Shown here one piece after another: positions 38,812-46,006 of a DNA stretch of 64,000 bases; within the stretch, counting starts at the first letter, position 1; the number at the start of each line of letters is the position of its first letter. The stretch is taken from assembly GCA_029866125.1 (NCBI GenBank), contig JARWZZ010000017.1, forward strand, positions 62,001-126,000, read 5' to 3'. The stretch comes from Limnobacter sp. (GTDB lineage: Bacteria; Pseudomonadota; Gammaproteobacteria; Burkholderiales; Burkholderiaceae_B). Position numbers and translations under genes: made by a program. A model generated the notes under the pieces. That model saw nothing but the letters and a program-made list of their open reading frames with translations, ran no database searches and was not told the origin of the DNA.

Positions 38812-41800
38812 GATTGAATATGCAGAGCTGATTTGCATGAGTAACTTCAGTTTCTTAAAGGGTGCATCGCATCCTGAAGAACTGGTACACCAAGCACACA
38901 GTTTGGGTTACAAAGCATTGGCGATTACCGATGAATGTTCGCTTGCTGGTATTGTCCGCGCCCACGCCGTCGCAGAGAAATGCAATCTCAAATTGATTGT
39001 GGGCTCACAATTTGGCTTGTCGGAAGGGTCAGACTTTGCCGGTGAACGGGTGGTGCTTTTGGTGAAAAATGCACAAGGCTACAAACACTTGTGCAGGCTC
39101 ATTACTCAAGCACGCCGACGAACAAACAAAGGGGAGTACCAGTTTTTCAAAGAGGATTTAGCCGATTGCCCACCGGGGCTACTCATCTTGCTATGCCCCA
39201 ACCCGCTCAACCCTGAGTCCACTTTCAATACTTTACTGCGTTGGTCCGCAGCCCGATTCAGCGGGCGACTTGGAGTCATTTATAACTCACGCGCACAAGG
39301 CTTTGATGCACAAGAATTGAATCGGCTGCAACACATTGCTGGCACATTGAATATACCAGTACTGGCCAGTCAGGATGCCGTTATGCACTGCCGAGAACAT
39401 AAGCCTTTGCATGATGTGCTAACAGCCATACGCTGCAACCAAAGCCTGCACGACGCCCGGCATAGCCTTGAACCCAATGCCGAGCGTAGCCTAAAAAGTA
39501 AAGTGGAACTTAAGTTGCTTTACCCACTGCCACTGCTGGCAAACACAGTGGAATGGGCGAACAACTGCCAGTTTTCAATGAACGAATTGAAATACCAATA
39601 CCCGCGAGAGATTACACCTGACAACCTCACACCCACTGAGTATTTGTCCACACTGGCATGGCAAGGGGCAAGTGAACGATTTGGCACAGGGTTAAACGCA
39701 GAGTTACGCAAAAGCATCAGCCATGAGTTAGCGCTGATTCAAAGCTTAAGTTATGAGCCTTACTTTTTAACGGTTTACGACATTGTGAGGTTTGCCCGAT
39801 CTAAAAATATTCTATGTCAAGGCAGGGGCTCTGCCGCCAATTCGGTGGTGTGCTATTGCCTAGGAATTACGGAAGTAGACCCTGAAAAAACCTCCTTGTT
39901 GTTCGAGCGTTTTATCAGCAAAGAGCGCAACGAACCGCCTGATATTGATGTCGATTTTGAACATTCAAGACGCGAAGAAGTCATCCAATACATCTACACC
40001 AAATACGGCAGGGACCGCGCCGCATTGGTGGCTGCAGTGGTGGTTTACCGCCCCCGCTCCGCGCTAAGGGATGCAGGCAAAGCGCTTGGGCTTAAAGCTG
40101 AATTGATTGATGCGCTTGCTAAATCGCAAGATGGAGGCTACAGCCGCCTGCTAAACACCGAGCACATGGAAATGGCAGGGATTGATTGCAAGTCGCCTGA
40201 AATTAACCGCTGCATACACTTTGCGGAAATGTTGCTGGGGTTTCCAAGGCATCTTTCTCAGCACACAGGCGGATTTGTGATTGCAAGGGACACCCTCACT
40301 GAACTGGTGCCAGTGGAAAACGCGTCCATGGCTGAGCGCACAGTCATTCAGTGGGACAAGGATGATTTGGACACAATGGGTCTGCTTAAAATTGATGTGC
40401 TAGCACTGGGTATGCTGAGTGCAATCCGCATGACTTTGGACGCACTTCATGCCAAACCGATGGCACCCAAGCGGGTTCAGGAAATTCCGAAAGAAGACCC
40501 CAAAACATACGATATGATTTCGAACGCAGACACCATCGGGGTTTTTCAAATTGAAAGCCGAGCACAAATGGGCATGCTGCCTAGGCTTCGACCCAGGGAG
40601 TATTACGACTTGGTGATACAAGTTGCGATTGTGCGGCCTGGCCCTATACAAGGTGGAATGGTCCACCCCTACTTGCGCAGACGGCAAGGGCTAGAACCCA
40701 CGCAATACCATTCTGAAGACCTGAAAAAAGCACTTGTACGAACCTTAGGAATTCCTATTTTCCAAGAACAAGTGATGCAAATTGCTATTTTGGCTGCAGG
40801 CTTTACGCCGGGAGAGGCTGATCAGCTACGACGCGGCATGGCCGCTTGGCGCAGAAAGGGTGGCCTGCATCAATTCTATGAACGTGTGGTTGGCGGAATG
40901 GTTAACCGCGGATATGAACGAGAATTCGCAGAAGGCATTTTTCGTCAAATGGAAGGTTTTGGTGAATACGGTTTTCCAGAAAGCCATGCCGCCAGCTTCG
41001 CCCTGCTGGTGTATGTATCCGCATGGTTGAAATGCCACCACCCTGATGCTTACCTGTGCGGCTTGCTCAATGCCCAGCCCATGGGGTTTTACCAACCCTC
41101 GCAACTGATTCGGGATGCGCAATCACACGGTGTCCATGTTTTGCCGGTGGATGTGCAATACAGCGGGCTTCTCAGTGCACTCGAACACCCAGCAGAAAAC
41201 GAGCAAATCGCACAACAGGAAGACCACAAGACCCGATTGCTGGCAGTCCGTCTGGGTTTAAACCGAATCAGTAGGCTGCAGAATGAAGCGGCTCAACGCA
41301 TTGTTATCGCAAGGCAACAACAGCCGTTTGACAGTCTAGAAGACCTGAGTAAACGGGCAAAGCTTGGCAGAGTCGATTTGGTGGCGCTGGCAGATGCGGA
41401 TGCGCTTCGCAGCTTGGCTGGGCACAGACGGCAAGCAGTTTGGGAAACAGCGGGGCTTGATTTGTCTAAAGATTTACTGATGGAAACAAGGACAATCGCA
41501 GAGAACGCAGGCGCTACAGAAAGTTCAACAGCAAGCTCAACAACAAGCTCAACAACAAGCTCAATGAGTGAGCCCATCAGTGCACCCAATGAGATCGAAA
41601 ACATGTTTGCAGACTTTCGAGCCACTCAAGCCAGCTTGACCCATCACCCTTTGCAGTTTTTACGATCTGATCTTTCCGAATACCGGATTGAACAAATTGC
41701 GACTTTAAAAACTTTTCCAAACGGACGGTTGGCGCGCGCATGCGGATTAGTCACCCACCGGCAACGCCCTGCCACAGCCAAAGGCACCGTGTTTTTAACA

Positions 41801-42031
41801 CTGGAAGATGAAACAGGACAAATCAACGTGATTGTGTGGAACGACTTGGCCGAACAATCCAGAGTAATTCTGCGAGGCGCGCAAATTATGGGGGTATTTG
41901 GGGTGTGGCAAAAGCAAGGCGAAGTGTGCAATTTGCTGGCCAAACGGCTAGTGGATTACACACCTTTGTTGGCTAAAATAAAAAGTGCAAACAGTCGGGA
42001 TTTCACACTCAAGTCGAGGGACTTCCATTGA
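38795..42031 (+). CDS. dnaE2: Error-prone DNA polymerase DnaE2 (ImuC)
   Basis: C-family alpha-subunit paralogue that performs mutagenic lesion bypass with ImuA/ImuB. The 1078 residues contain the PHP domain (ELICMSNFSFLKGASHPEEL, about 9-28), polymerase motifs QGRGSAANSVVCYCLG and the catalytic PDIDVDFEHSRREEV (about 383-397), the tandem HhH region and a C-terminal OB domain (TVFLTLEDETGQINVIVW). A Ser/Thr-rich linker (about 908-925) is encoded by 12-bp repeats at 41521-41568. It overlaps imuB, so the cassette is translationally linked. Confidence 0.95.
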   Translation: MVTLDEIEYAELICMSNFSFLKGASHPEELVHQAHSLGYKALAITDECSLAGIVRAHAVAEKCNLKLIVGSQFGLSEGSDFAGERVVLLVKNAQGYKHLCRLITQARRRTNKGEYQFFKEDLADCPPGLLILLCPNPLNPESTFNTLLRWSAARFSGRLGVIYNSRAQGFDAQELNRLQHIAGTLNIPVLASQDAVMHCREHKPLHDVLTAIRCNQSLHDARHSLEPNAERSLKSKVELKLLYPLPLLANTVEWANNCQFSMNELKYQYPREITPDNLTPTEYLSTLAWQGASERFGTGLNAELRKSISHELALIQSLSYEPYFLTVYDIVRFARSKNILCQGRGSAANSVVCYCLGITEVDPEKTSLLFERFISKERNEPPDIDVDFEHSRREEVIQYIYTKYGRDRAALVAAVVVYRPRSALRDAGKALGLKAELIDALAKSQDGGYSRLLNTEHMEMAGIDCKSPEINRCIHFAEMLLGFPRHLSQHTGGFVIARDTLTELVPVENASMAERTVIQWDKDDLDTMGLLKIDVLALGMLSAIRMTLDALHAKPMAPKRVQEIPKEDPKTYDMISNADTIGVFQIESRAQMGMLPRLRPREYYDLVIQVAIVRPGPIQGGMVHPYLRRRQGLEPTQYHSEDLKKALVRTLGIPIFQEQVMQIAILAAGFTPGEADQLRRGMAAWRRKGGLHQFYERVVGGMVNRGYEREFAEGIFRQMEGFGEYGFPESHAASFALLVYVSAWLKCHHPDAYLCGLLNAQPMGFYQPSQLIRDAQSHGVHVLPVDVQYSGLLSALEHPAENEQIAQQEDHKTRLLAVRLGLNRISRLQNEAAQRIVIARQQQPFDSLEDLSKRAKLGRVDLVALADADALRSLAGHRRQAVWETAGLDLSKDLLMETRTIAENAGATESSTASSTTSSTTSSMSEPISAPNEIENMFADFRATQASLTHHPLQFLRSDLSEYRIEQIATLKTFPNGRLARACGLVTHRQRPATAKGTVFLTLEDETGQINVIVWNDLAEQSRVILRGAQIMGVFGVWQKQGEVCNLLAKRLVDYTPLLAKIKSANSRDFTLKSRDFH
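41521..41568 (+). repeat. 12-bp tandem repeat in the dnaE2 linker
   Basis: Four consecutive 12-bp units of the form AAGCTCAACAAC (41521-41532, 41533-41544, 41545-41556, 41557-41568); the middle two are identical. They encode SSTA/SSTT/SSTT/SSMS-type tetrapeptides between the polymerase core and OB domain. Confidence 0.75.
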
Positions 42032-42056
42032 ATTGGCTCAAGCTTGAATGCCCACT

Positions 42057-44018
42057 TTAAATATCCACCTCAACCATATTGCCCTTCTCTTCCAACCAAC
42101 CTTTACGGGCTTGGCTTTCACCCCGCCCCATCAGCATGTTCATCATCACATTGGTTTCGTTGATATCCAAACTACCCAAAGTAACTGGCAGCAGGCGACG
42201 GGTATCCGGGTTCAGAGTGGTTTCCCACAACTGTTCAGCATTCATTTCACCCAAGCCCTTGAAGCGCGACACTTTAATCACAGCTTCTTTAAAGCCCTCT
42301 TTCGCCAGCTTGTCTTGCACTGCATGCAGCTCTGCAAGGTCCAAGCAGTAAATTTTACGGGCGGCACGTTTGCCTTGTGATGGCACATCCACCCGGAACA
42401 AAGGCGGCCGAGCGACATACACATTGCGGTTGCGAATTAAACCCGGAAAGTGCTTGTAAAAAAGGGTAAGCAGCAAAACCTGAATGTGGGAGCCATCCAC
42501 GTCCGCATCCGAAAGTATGCAAATTTTTCCGTAGCGCAAACCACTCAAATCTGGATTGTCTGTGGCGTTGTGCGGGTCCACACCAATGGCCACAGAAATA
42601 TCGTGAATTTCCTGATTGGCAAACAACCGGTCTTTGTCGGTTTCCCAAGCGTTTAGTACCTTGCCGCGCAGTGGCAAAACAGCCTGAAACTCTTTGTCAC
42701 GGCCCATCTTGGCAGAACCACCAGCGGAGTCACCCTCCACCAAAAAAACCTCATTGAGGGTAATGTCGGTGCTTTCGCAGTCGGTGAGCTTACCGGGCAA
42801 AATAGCCACAGAACTGCTTTTGCGTTTTTCCACTTTCTGTGCAGCGCGCGAGCGGGCCTGCGCCTGCTTAATGGCCAACTCTGCAATTCTTTTGCCATCT
42901 TCTACATGGTGGTTTAACCACAAATCCAATGCCGGGCGCACCAAGGTGGCAACCAGTTTGACCGCATCACGGCTGTTCAATCGCTCTTTGATTTGCCCTT
43001 GAAACTGCGGGTCAAGCACCTTGGCGGACAGCACAAAACTGGCGCGTGAAAAAATATCCTCAGCCATCAACTTAATGCCTTTGGGCAACAAGGAGTGCAT
43101 TTCACAAAATGCCTTCACCGACTGAAACGTGGCCTCACGCAAACCAGACTCATGCGTCCCACCCGCTGGCGTGGGTATCAAATTCACATAACTTTCACGG
43201 ACTTGTGCCCCGTCTACCGTAAAAGCCAAAGCCCAAGCAGCGCCCTCACCTTCAGCAAACCCTTCGTCGGCTTTGGTGTCGATGGACAGATCACCTGTAA
43301 AAATGGGGGCAACCAGTTCACGATCCAGCAATTCTTCTTTCAAAAAACCTGACAAACCTTCATTGAACTGCCAAGTTTTGGTTTCACCCGACTTCTCGAT
43401 GGTCAGGGTTACTTTCACGCCTTTCAACAAGACAGCCTTGCTGCGCAGCAAGCGCTCCAATTCAGCAACCGGTAAAGCAGGTGAATCAAAATATTTGGCA
43501 TCCGGCCAAGCACGCACCGAGGTGCCCTTCTTTTTGTCGCCAGAGGCCCAGGGGCGAATCACCAGCGGTTCAATCACATCGCCCGCGCTAAACACCAGTT
43601 TGCCGACCTGCTTGTCGCGGCAAGAAGTCACTTCCAACCGGGTGGACAAGGCATTGGTAACCGACACACCGACGCCGTGCAAACCACCTGAAAATCGGTA
43701 AGCACCGCCATCGGCCTTGTCAAACTTGCCACCGGCATGAAGCCGTGTAAACACCAGCTCCACCACCGACACACCCTCTTCCGGATGCAGGCCAACCGGG
43801 ATGCCCCGCCCCTCGTCCTCTACTGACACGCTGCCGTCCGTGTGAAGGGTCACTGCGATGGTCGAACCAAACCCGCCCAAGGCCTCATCTGCCGCGTTGT
43901 CGATCACCTCTTGAATGATGTGCAATGGGCAATCTGTACGTGTGTACATACCCGGACGTTGCTTGACTGGCTCTAGGCCTTTTAAAACCCGAATGGAAGA
44001 TTCTTGATACTGACTCAT
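42057..44018 (-). CDS. parE: DNA topoisomerase IV subunit B
   Basis: ATPase subunit of topoisomerase IV, which decatenates chromosomes. GHKL domain: GLEPVKQRPGMYT and VIDNAADEALGG (about 14-50), GGLHGVGVSVTNALS. TOPRIM: FLVEGDSAGGSAKMGRDKE and DADVDGSHI; C-terminal PxMxxMG-type end. ATG 44018 gives 653 residues, the normal size; the frame extends to 44126 without support. It converges with dnaE2. parC is not within this window on either side. Confidence 0.96.
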   Translation of the reverse strand: MSQYQESSIRVLKGLEPVKQRPGMYTRTDCPLHIIQEVIDNAADEALGGFGSTIAVTLHTDGSVSVEDEGRGIPVGLHPEEGVSVVELVFTRLHAGGKFDKADGGAYRFSGGLHGVGVSVTNALSTRLEVTSCRDKQVGKLVFSAGDVIEPLVIRPWASGDKKKGTSVRAWPDAKYFDSPALPVAELERLLRSKAVLLKGVKVTLTIEKSGETKTWQFNEGLSGFLKEELLDRELVAPIFTGDLSIDTKADEGFAEGEGAAWALAFTVDGAQVRESYVNLIPTPAGGTHESGLREATFQSVKAFCEMHSLLPKGIKLMAEDIFSRASFVLSAKVLDPQFQGQIKERLNSRDAVKLVATLVRPALDLWLNHHVEDGKRIAELAIKQAQARSRAAQKVEKRKSSSVAILPGKLTDCESTDITLNEVFLVEGDSAGGSAKMGRDKEFQAVLPLRGKVLNAWETDKDRLFANQEIHDISVAIGVDPHNATDNPDLSGLRYGKICILSDADVDGSHIQVLLLTLFYKHFPGLIRNRNVYVARPPLFRVDVPSQGKRAARKIYCLDLAELHAVQDKLAKEGFKEAVIKVSRFKGLGEMNAEQLWETTLNPDTRRLLPVTLGSLDINETNVMMNMLMGRGESQARKGWLEEKGNMVEVDI

Positions 44019-44105
44019 GCTTTTTTGATGTGAAGAACTTGGCTGATGTGGGAGGCGTCCCACGGTGGATGATAGCAATAAACCCATGCAGAATGGACTT
44101 GAAAT

Positions 44106-44134
44106 GGAACCAACTTGCGTTTCCATGACACTTA
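44106..44134 (+). promoter_or_regulatory. hrp-box-like ECF promoter before the first ECF sigma gene
   Basis: GGAACC (44106-44111), 16 bp, then ACACTTA (44128-44134). The hrp box read by HrpL-type sigma factors is GGAACC-N15/16-CCACNNA, so only one defined base differs. It points toward the ECF gene on the plus strand and lies in the divergent gap upstream of parE. Function is inferred, not shown. Confidence 0.45.
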
Positions 44135-44143
44135 GATAGCCGA

Positions 44144-44161
44144 GGAGTGTTTAAAAACTCC
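44144..44161. promoter_or_regulatory. Dyad GGAGTGTTTAAAAACTCC, shared with the second ECF locus
   Basis: An 18-bp inverted repeat with one mismatched pair. Its core resembles the perfect dyad at 48251-48267 upstream of the other ECF gene (shared half-site AAAAACTC). Likely a binding site for a common dimeric regulator, for example the bEBP encoded between them (inference). Confidence 0.5.
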
Positions 44162-44326
44162 CTATCAGATTTTGCTCGTATTGGGAAGCAGAGGGGTGGC
44201 TCATACCTGCTATGGGTTACACACGTTCACCCAAAATCAAGGGACAGTTTACCCTAGGGGTATATAAACAATTCCGAGATGTTCGAAGCGATGAATCTGA
44301 TAAATGACACAGACCCGAGGCACATC

Positions 44327-44902
44327 ATGAACATGGCCAAACCCAAGCTGAAGATTACTTCAGTGAGTCGAAGCAGCAAGGCACAATGCTTGGTCCGTAC
44401 CTCGGACTTTGAAGCATTGATCACCAAGCAGGAACGTCGACTGCGGAATTTCATCATCAAACATTTTCGGGATGAAAACTCTGCCGAAGATATTTTTCAG
44501 CAAACGCTGATTGAAGCCTACTGCTGCTGGGATAGCTTTCGCGGCGACGCCAAACGCGAAACTTGGCTATTCGGCATTGCATTGAACATCATTCGCAATT
44601 TGTCCAGGCGTGCACCTCAATTTAAGTTCAATTTCACATCCGATGAAGCATTGGAGATGGAGGAGGCGAAAGACTCTGACCCGATGATTCACTGCATGAA
44701 AGCGGAATTCAGCACCAAGCTGGCCTCTGCCATTGAAAAACTTCCGCCAGACCTTAAAGACACTTTGATTCTGGTTATTCAAAACGGCAGCTCTTATCAA
44801 GAGGCTGCGGACACCTTGGGCATTCCGATTGGCACTGTTAGATCCCGTATATCGCGCTCACGTGCGCAACTCAAGATCATTTATGACCTCTACATGGATT
44901 GA
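44327..44902 (+). CDS. HrpL-like ECF RNA polymerase sigma factor (paralogue 1)
   Basis: ECF sigma with sigma-2 (FEALITKQERRLRNFIIKHF, FQQTLIEAYCCW, RETWLFGIALNIIRN) and sigma-4 (IEKLPPDLKDTLILV...YQEAADTLGIPIGTVRSRIS) regions. The WLFGIALNxxRN and PIGTVRSRxSRxR segments resemble HrpL of plant-associated type III secretion. ATG 44327 is favoured by GAGG 6 nt upstream; an ATG at 44279 would add 16 residues. The 3' end overlaps a CesT-like gene by 20 bp. It is clearly paralogous to the gene at 47515-48111. No anti-sigma gene is adjacent. Confidence 0.8.
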   Translation: MNMAKPKLKITSVSRSSKAQCLVRTSDFEALITKQERRLRNFIIKHFRDENSAEDIFQQTLIEAYCCWDSFRGDAKRETWLFGIALNIIRNLSRRAPQFKFNFTSDEALEMEEAKDSDPMIHCMKAEFSTKLASAIEKLPPDLKDTLILVIQNGSSYQEAADTLGIPIGTVRSRISRSRAQLKIIYDLYMD

Positions 44903-45338
44903 AACCCAGCCCAAACCGACTGTTCAGTCTGTTTTGGATGGAATTTTGGACTATCTGGGAATCACCGAGGATCAGCTAGGTCCTAGCGTGGGCCAAGAGG
45001 GATTCCGAATTGAGTTTGAAGACAATTACTGCGTTGAGCTGGCCACCCTCACACAAGAGCATTGCCGATTTAGTGCGCGCATTTGCCTGCTTGCACGCTC
45101 ACTTGAAGTACAAGAAAGACAAATACACAAGGCCTTGGACTTGTATGCAGAGCTTCACAACGGCTTTCCGATTGCGATGTCCCTCTCAATTTCTCACTTT
45201 GACAACTGCCTGCGAATGACAACCGAGGTTGCGCCCGGGGAATATTTGATTGAAAACAAACCGGGAAAGCTTGAAGACTACTTCGAGAACTTCGTCAACT
45301 ACTCGCACGCTTTCAAGAAGACTTACTTAAATCCCTGA
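44883..45338 (+). CDS. CesT-like type III secretion chaperone (candidate)
   Basis: A 151-residue acidic protein without signal or membrane segments. Its pattern fits the CesT/Tir-chaperone fold: N-terminal helix with LDGILDYLGI, strands FRIEFEDNYCVELATL and RFSARICLLAR, central helix RQIHKALDLYAELHN, strands MSLSISHFDNCLRMTTEV, and C-terminal helix LEDYFENFVNYSHAFKK. Such dimeric proteins escort type III effectors or translocators. The first ATG lies inside the sigma gene (20-bp overlap), so it is co-translated with it. YbjN-like folds are an alternative; no cognate effector is adjacent. Confidence 0.5.
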   Translation: MTSTWIETQPKPTVQSVLDGILDYLGITEDQLGPSVGQEGFRIEFEDNYCVELATLTQEHCRFSARICLLARSLEVQERQIHKALDLYAELHNGFPIAMSLSISHFDNCLRMTTEVAPGEYLIENKPGKLEDYFENFVNYSHAFKKTYLNP

Positions 45339-45372
45339 ATTAATCTACGAATTAATCCCTGAATTAATTTCC
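45337..45372. repeat. Three 12-bp units starting GAATTAAT at a convergent gene junction
   Basis: GAATTAAT occurs at 45337-45344, 45349-45356 and 45361-45368, exactly 12 bp apart. The array spans the stop codons of both convergent genes and supplies TAA/TGA stops on both strands. Confidence 0.7.
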
Positions 45373-45705
45373 GTCAAACACGTGGCTGGCTTTGGCCTTG
45401 GTCAACTTCTCAATCCAAGCCTCGAACAACTCTTTGGCATCGACTTCAGAAGCTGCATTCTGGCTACGGAATATGGCTGAGTTACCGCTGGAGGTGTCAC
45501 GCAGCACACGAGAGTTTTGTAGACAAGGCACTTTCCAGCGCAGTTCTAACCACTGCCTTAAACAGTGGCTTTGGTAGCCGTCGAGCCAAAGTTCAAAGGA
45601 ATAAATTTGCTCAGTCAATAAGTTGGGCCTGCGTAGCACAAACAAACCCATGCCTTGCGCGGGCTTTTCTAGCAGGCTACCTACGTACTGTCTGGTCATT
45701 TTCAT
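45364..45705 (-). CDS. Hypothetical protein, 113 residues, in the HrpL-like island
   Basis: Not recognised. A soluble, mildly basic protein with aromatic and Leu-rich first half (SFELWLDGYQSHCLRQWLEL) and a helical C-terminus (DAKELFEAWIEKLTKAK). No signal peptide or membrane helix. Start at MKMTRQYVG with AGG about 9 nt upstream; M3 is an alternative. It follows the 76-residue gene by 38 bp on the same strand, so both may be read from the hrp-box-like promoter at 46008-46035. Context suggests a type III-related or regulatory role, but nothing in the sequence proves it. Confidence 0.6.
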   Translation of the reverse strand: MKMTRQYVGSLLEKPAQGMGLFVLRRPNLLTEQIYSFELWLDGYQSHCLRQWLELRWKVPCLQNSRVLRDTSSGNSAIFRSQNAASEVDAKELFEAWIEKLTKAKASHVFDGN

Positions 45706-45743
45706 GCTGCTTTACCTGAATTGGCTGTATTAATTTGACTAAA

Positions 45744-45974
45744 TTAAATAGCCGGGTGGTAACCACAATCACGCGAAATTTGCTGACGCAGTAATTCTGG
45801 GGAAGCGGGGCCAACTTGGCCAGCCATTTGCAGCACCAACCTGCTACGCAATGGGGTACTTTGCAAACTTTTAAGAGTGCTTTGAAATGCGGCCTGAAGT
45901 GGGCTGAAAGCATTTGAGCCCAATGCGGCCGTGGCCACACCCGCAGATGAAGGAATTGAGTTGATATTGGACAT
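45744..45974 (-). CDS. Small protein, 76 residues, candidate type III-secreted/needle-pilus-like
   Basis: Not recognised by family. The N-terminus MSNINSIPSSAGVATAALG is Ser/Asn-rich, has Ile at position 4 and no acidic residue in the first ~60 positions, features reported for Hrp-type secreted substrates. The rest is amphipathic (PLQAAFQSTLKSLQ, SRLVLQMAGQVG) and ends in CGYHPAI. No cleavable signal peptide. The weak SD AAGAAA precedes the ATG. A hrp-box-like promoter ends about 34 bp upstream. Size would suit a pilin/needle or inner-rod type protein, but this is only an inference. Confidence 0.5.
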   Translation of the reverse strand: MSNINSIPSSAGVATAALGSNAFSPLQAAFQSTLKSLQSTPLRSRLVLQMAGQVGPASPELLRQQISRDCGYHPAI

Positions 45975-46006
45975 GGCAATTTCTTTATAATACGTTCGAA
46001 CATAGT

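Noticed and set aside
44197..44211. A second sigma-54-like promoter before the plus-strand ECF gene (TGGCTC...CTGCT)
   Set aside because: GG and GC are 9 bp apart, not 10, and the -24 part is imperfect; sigma-54 spacing is strict.
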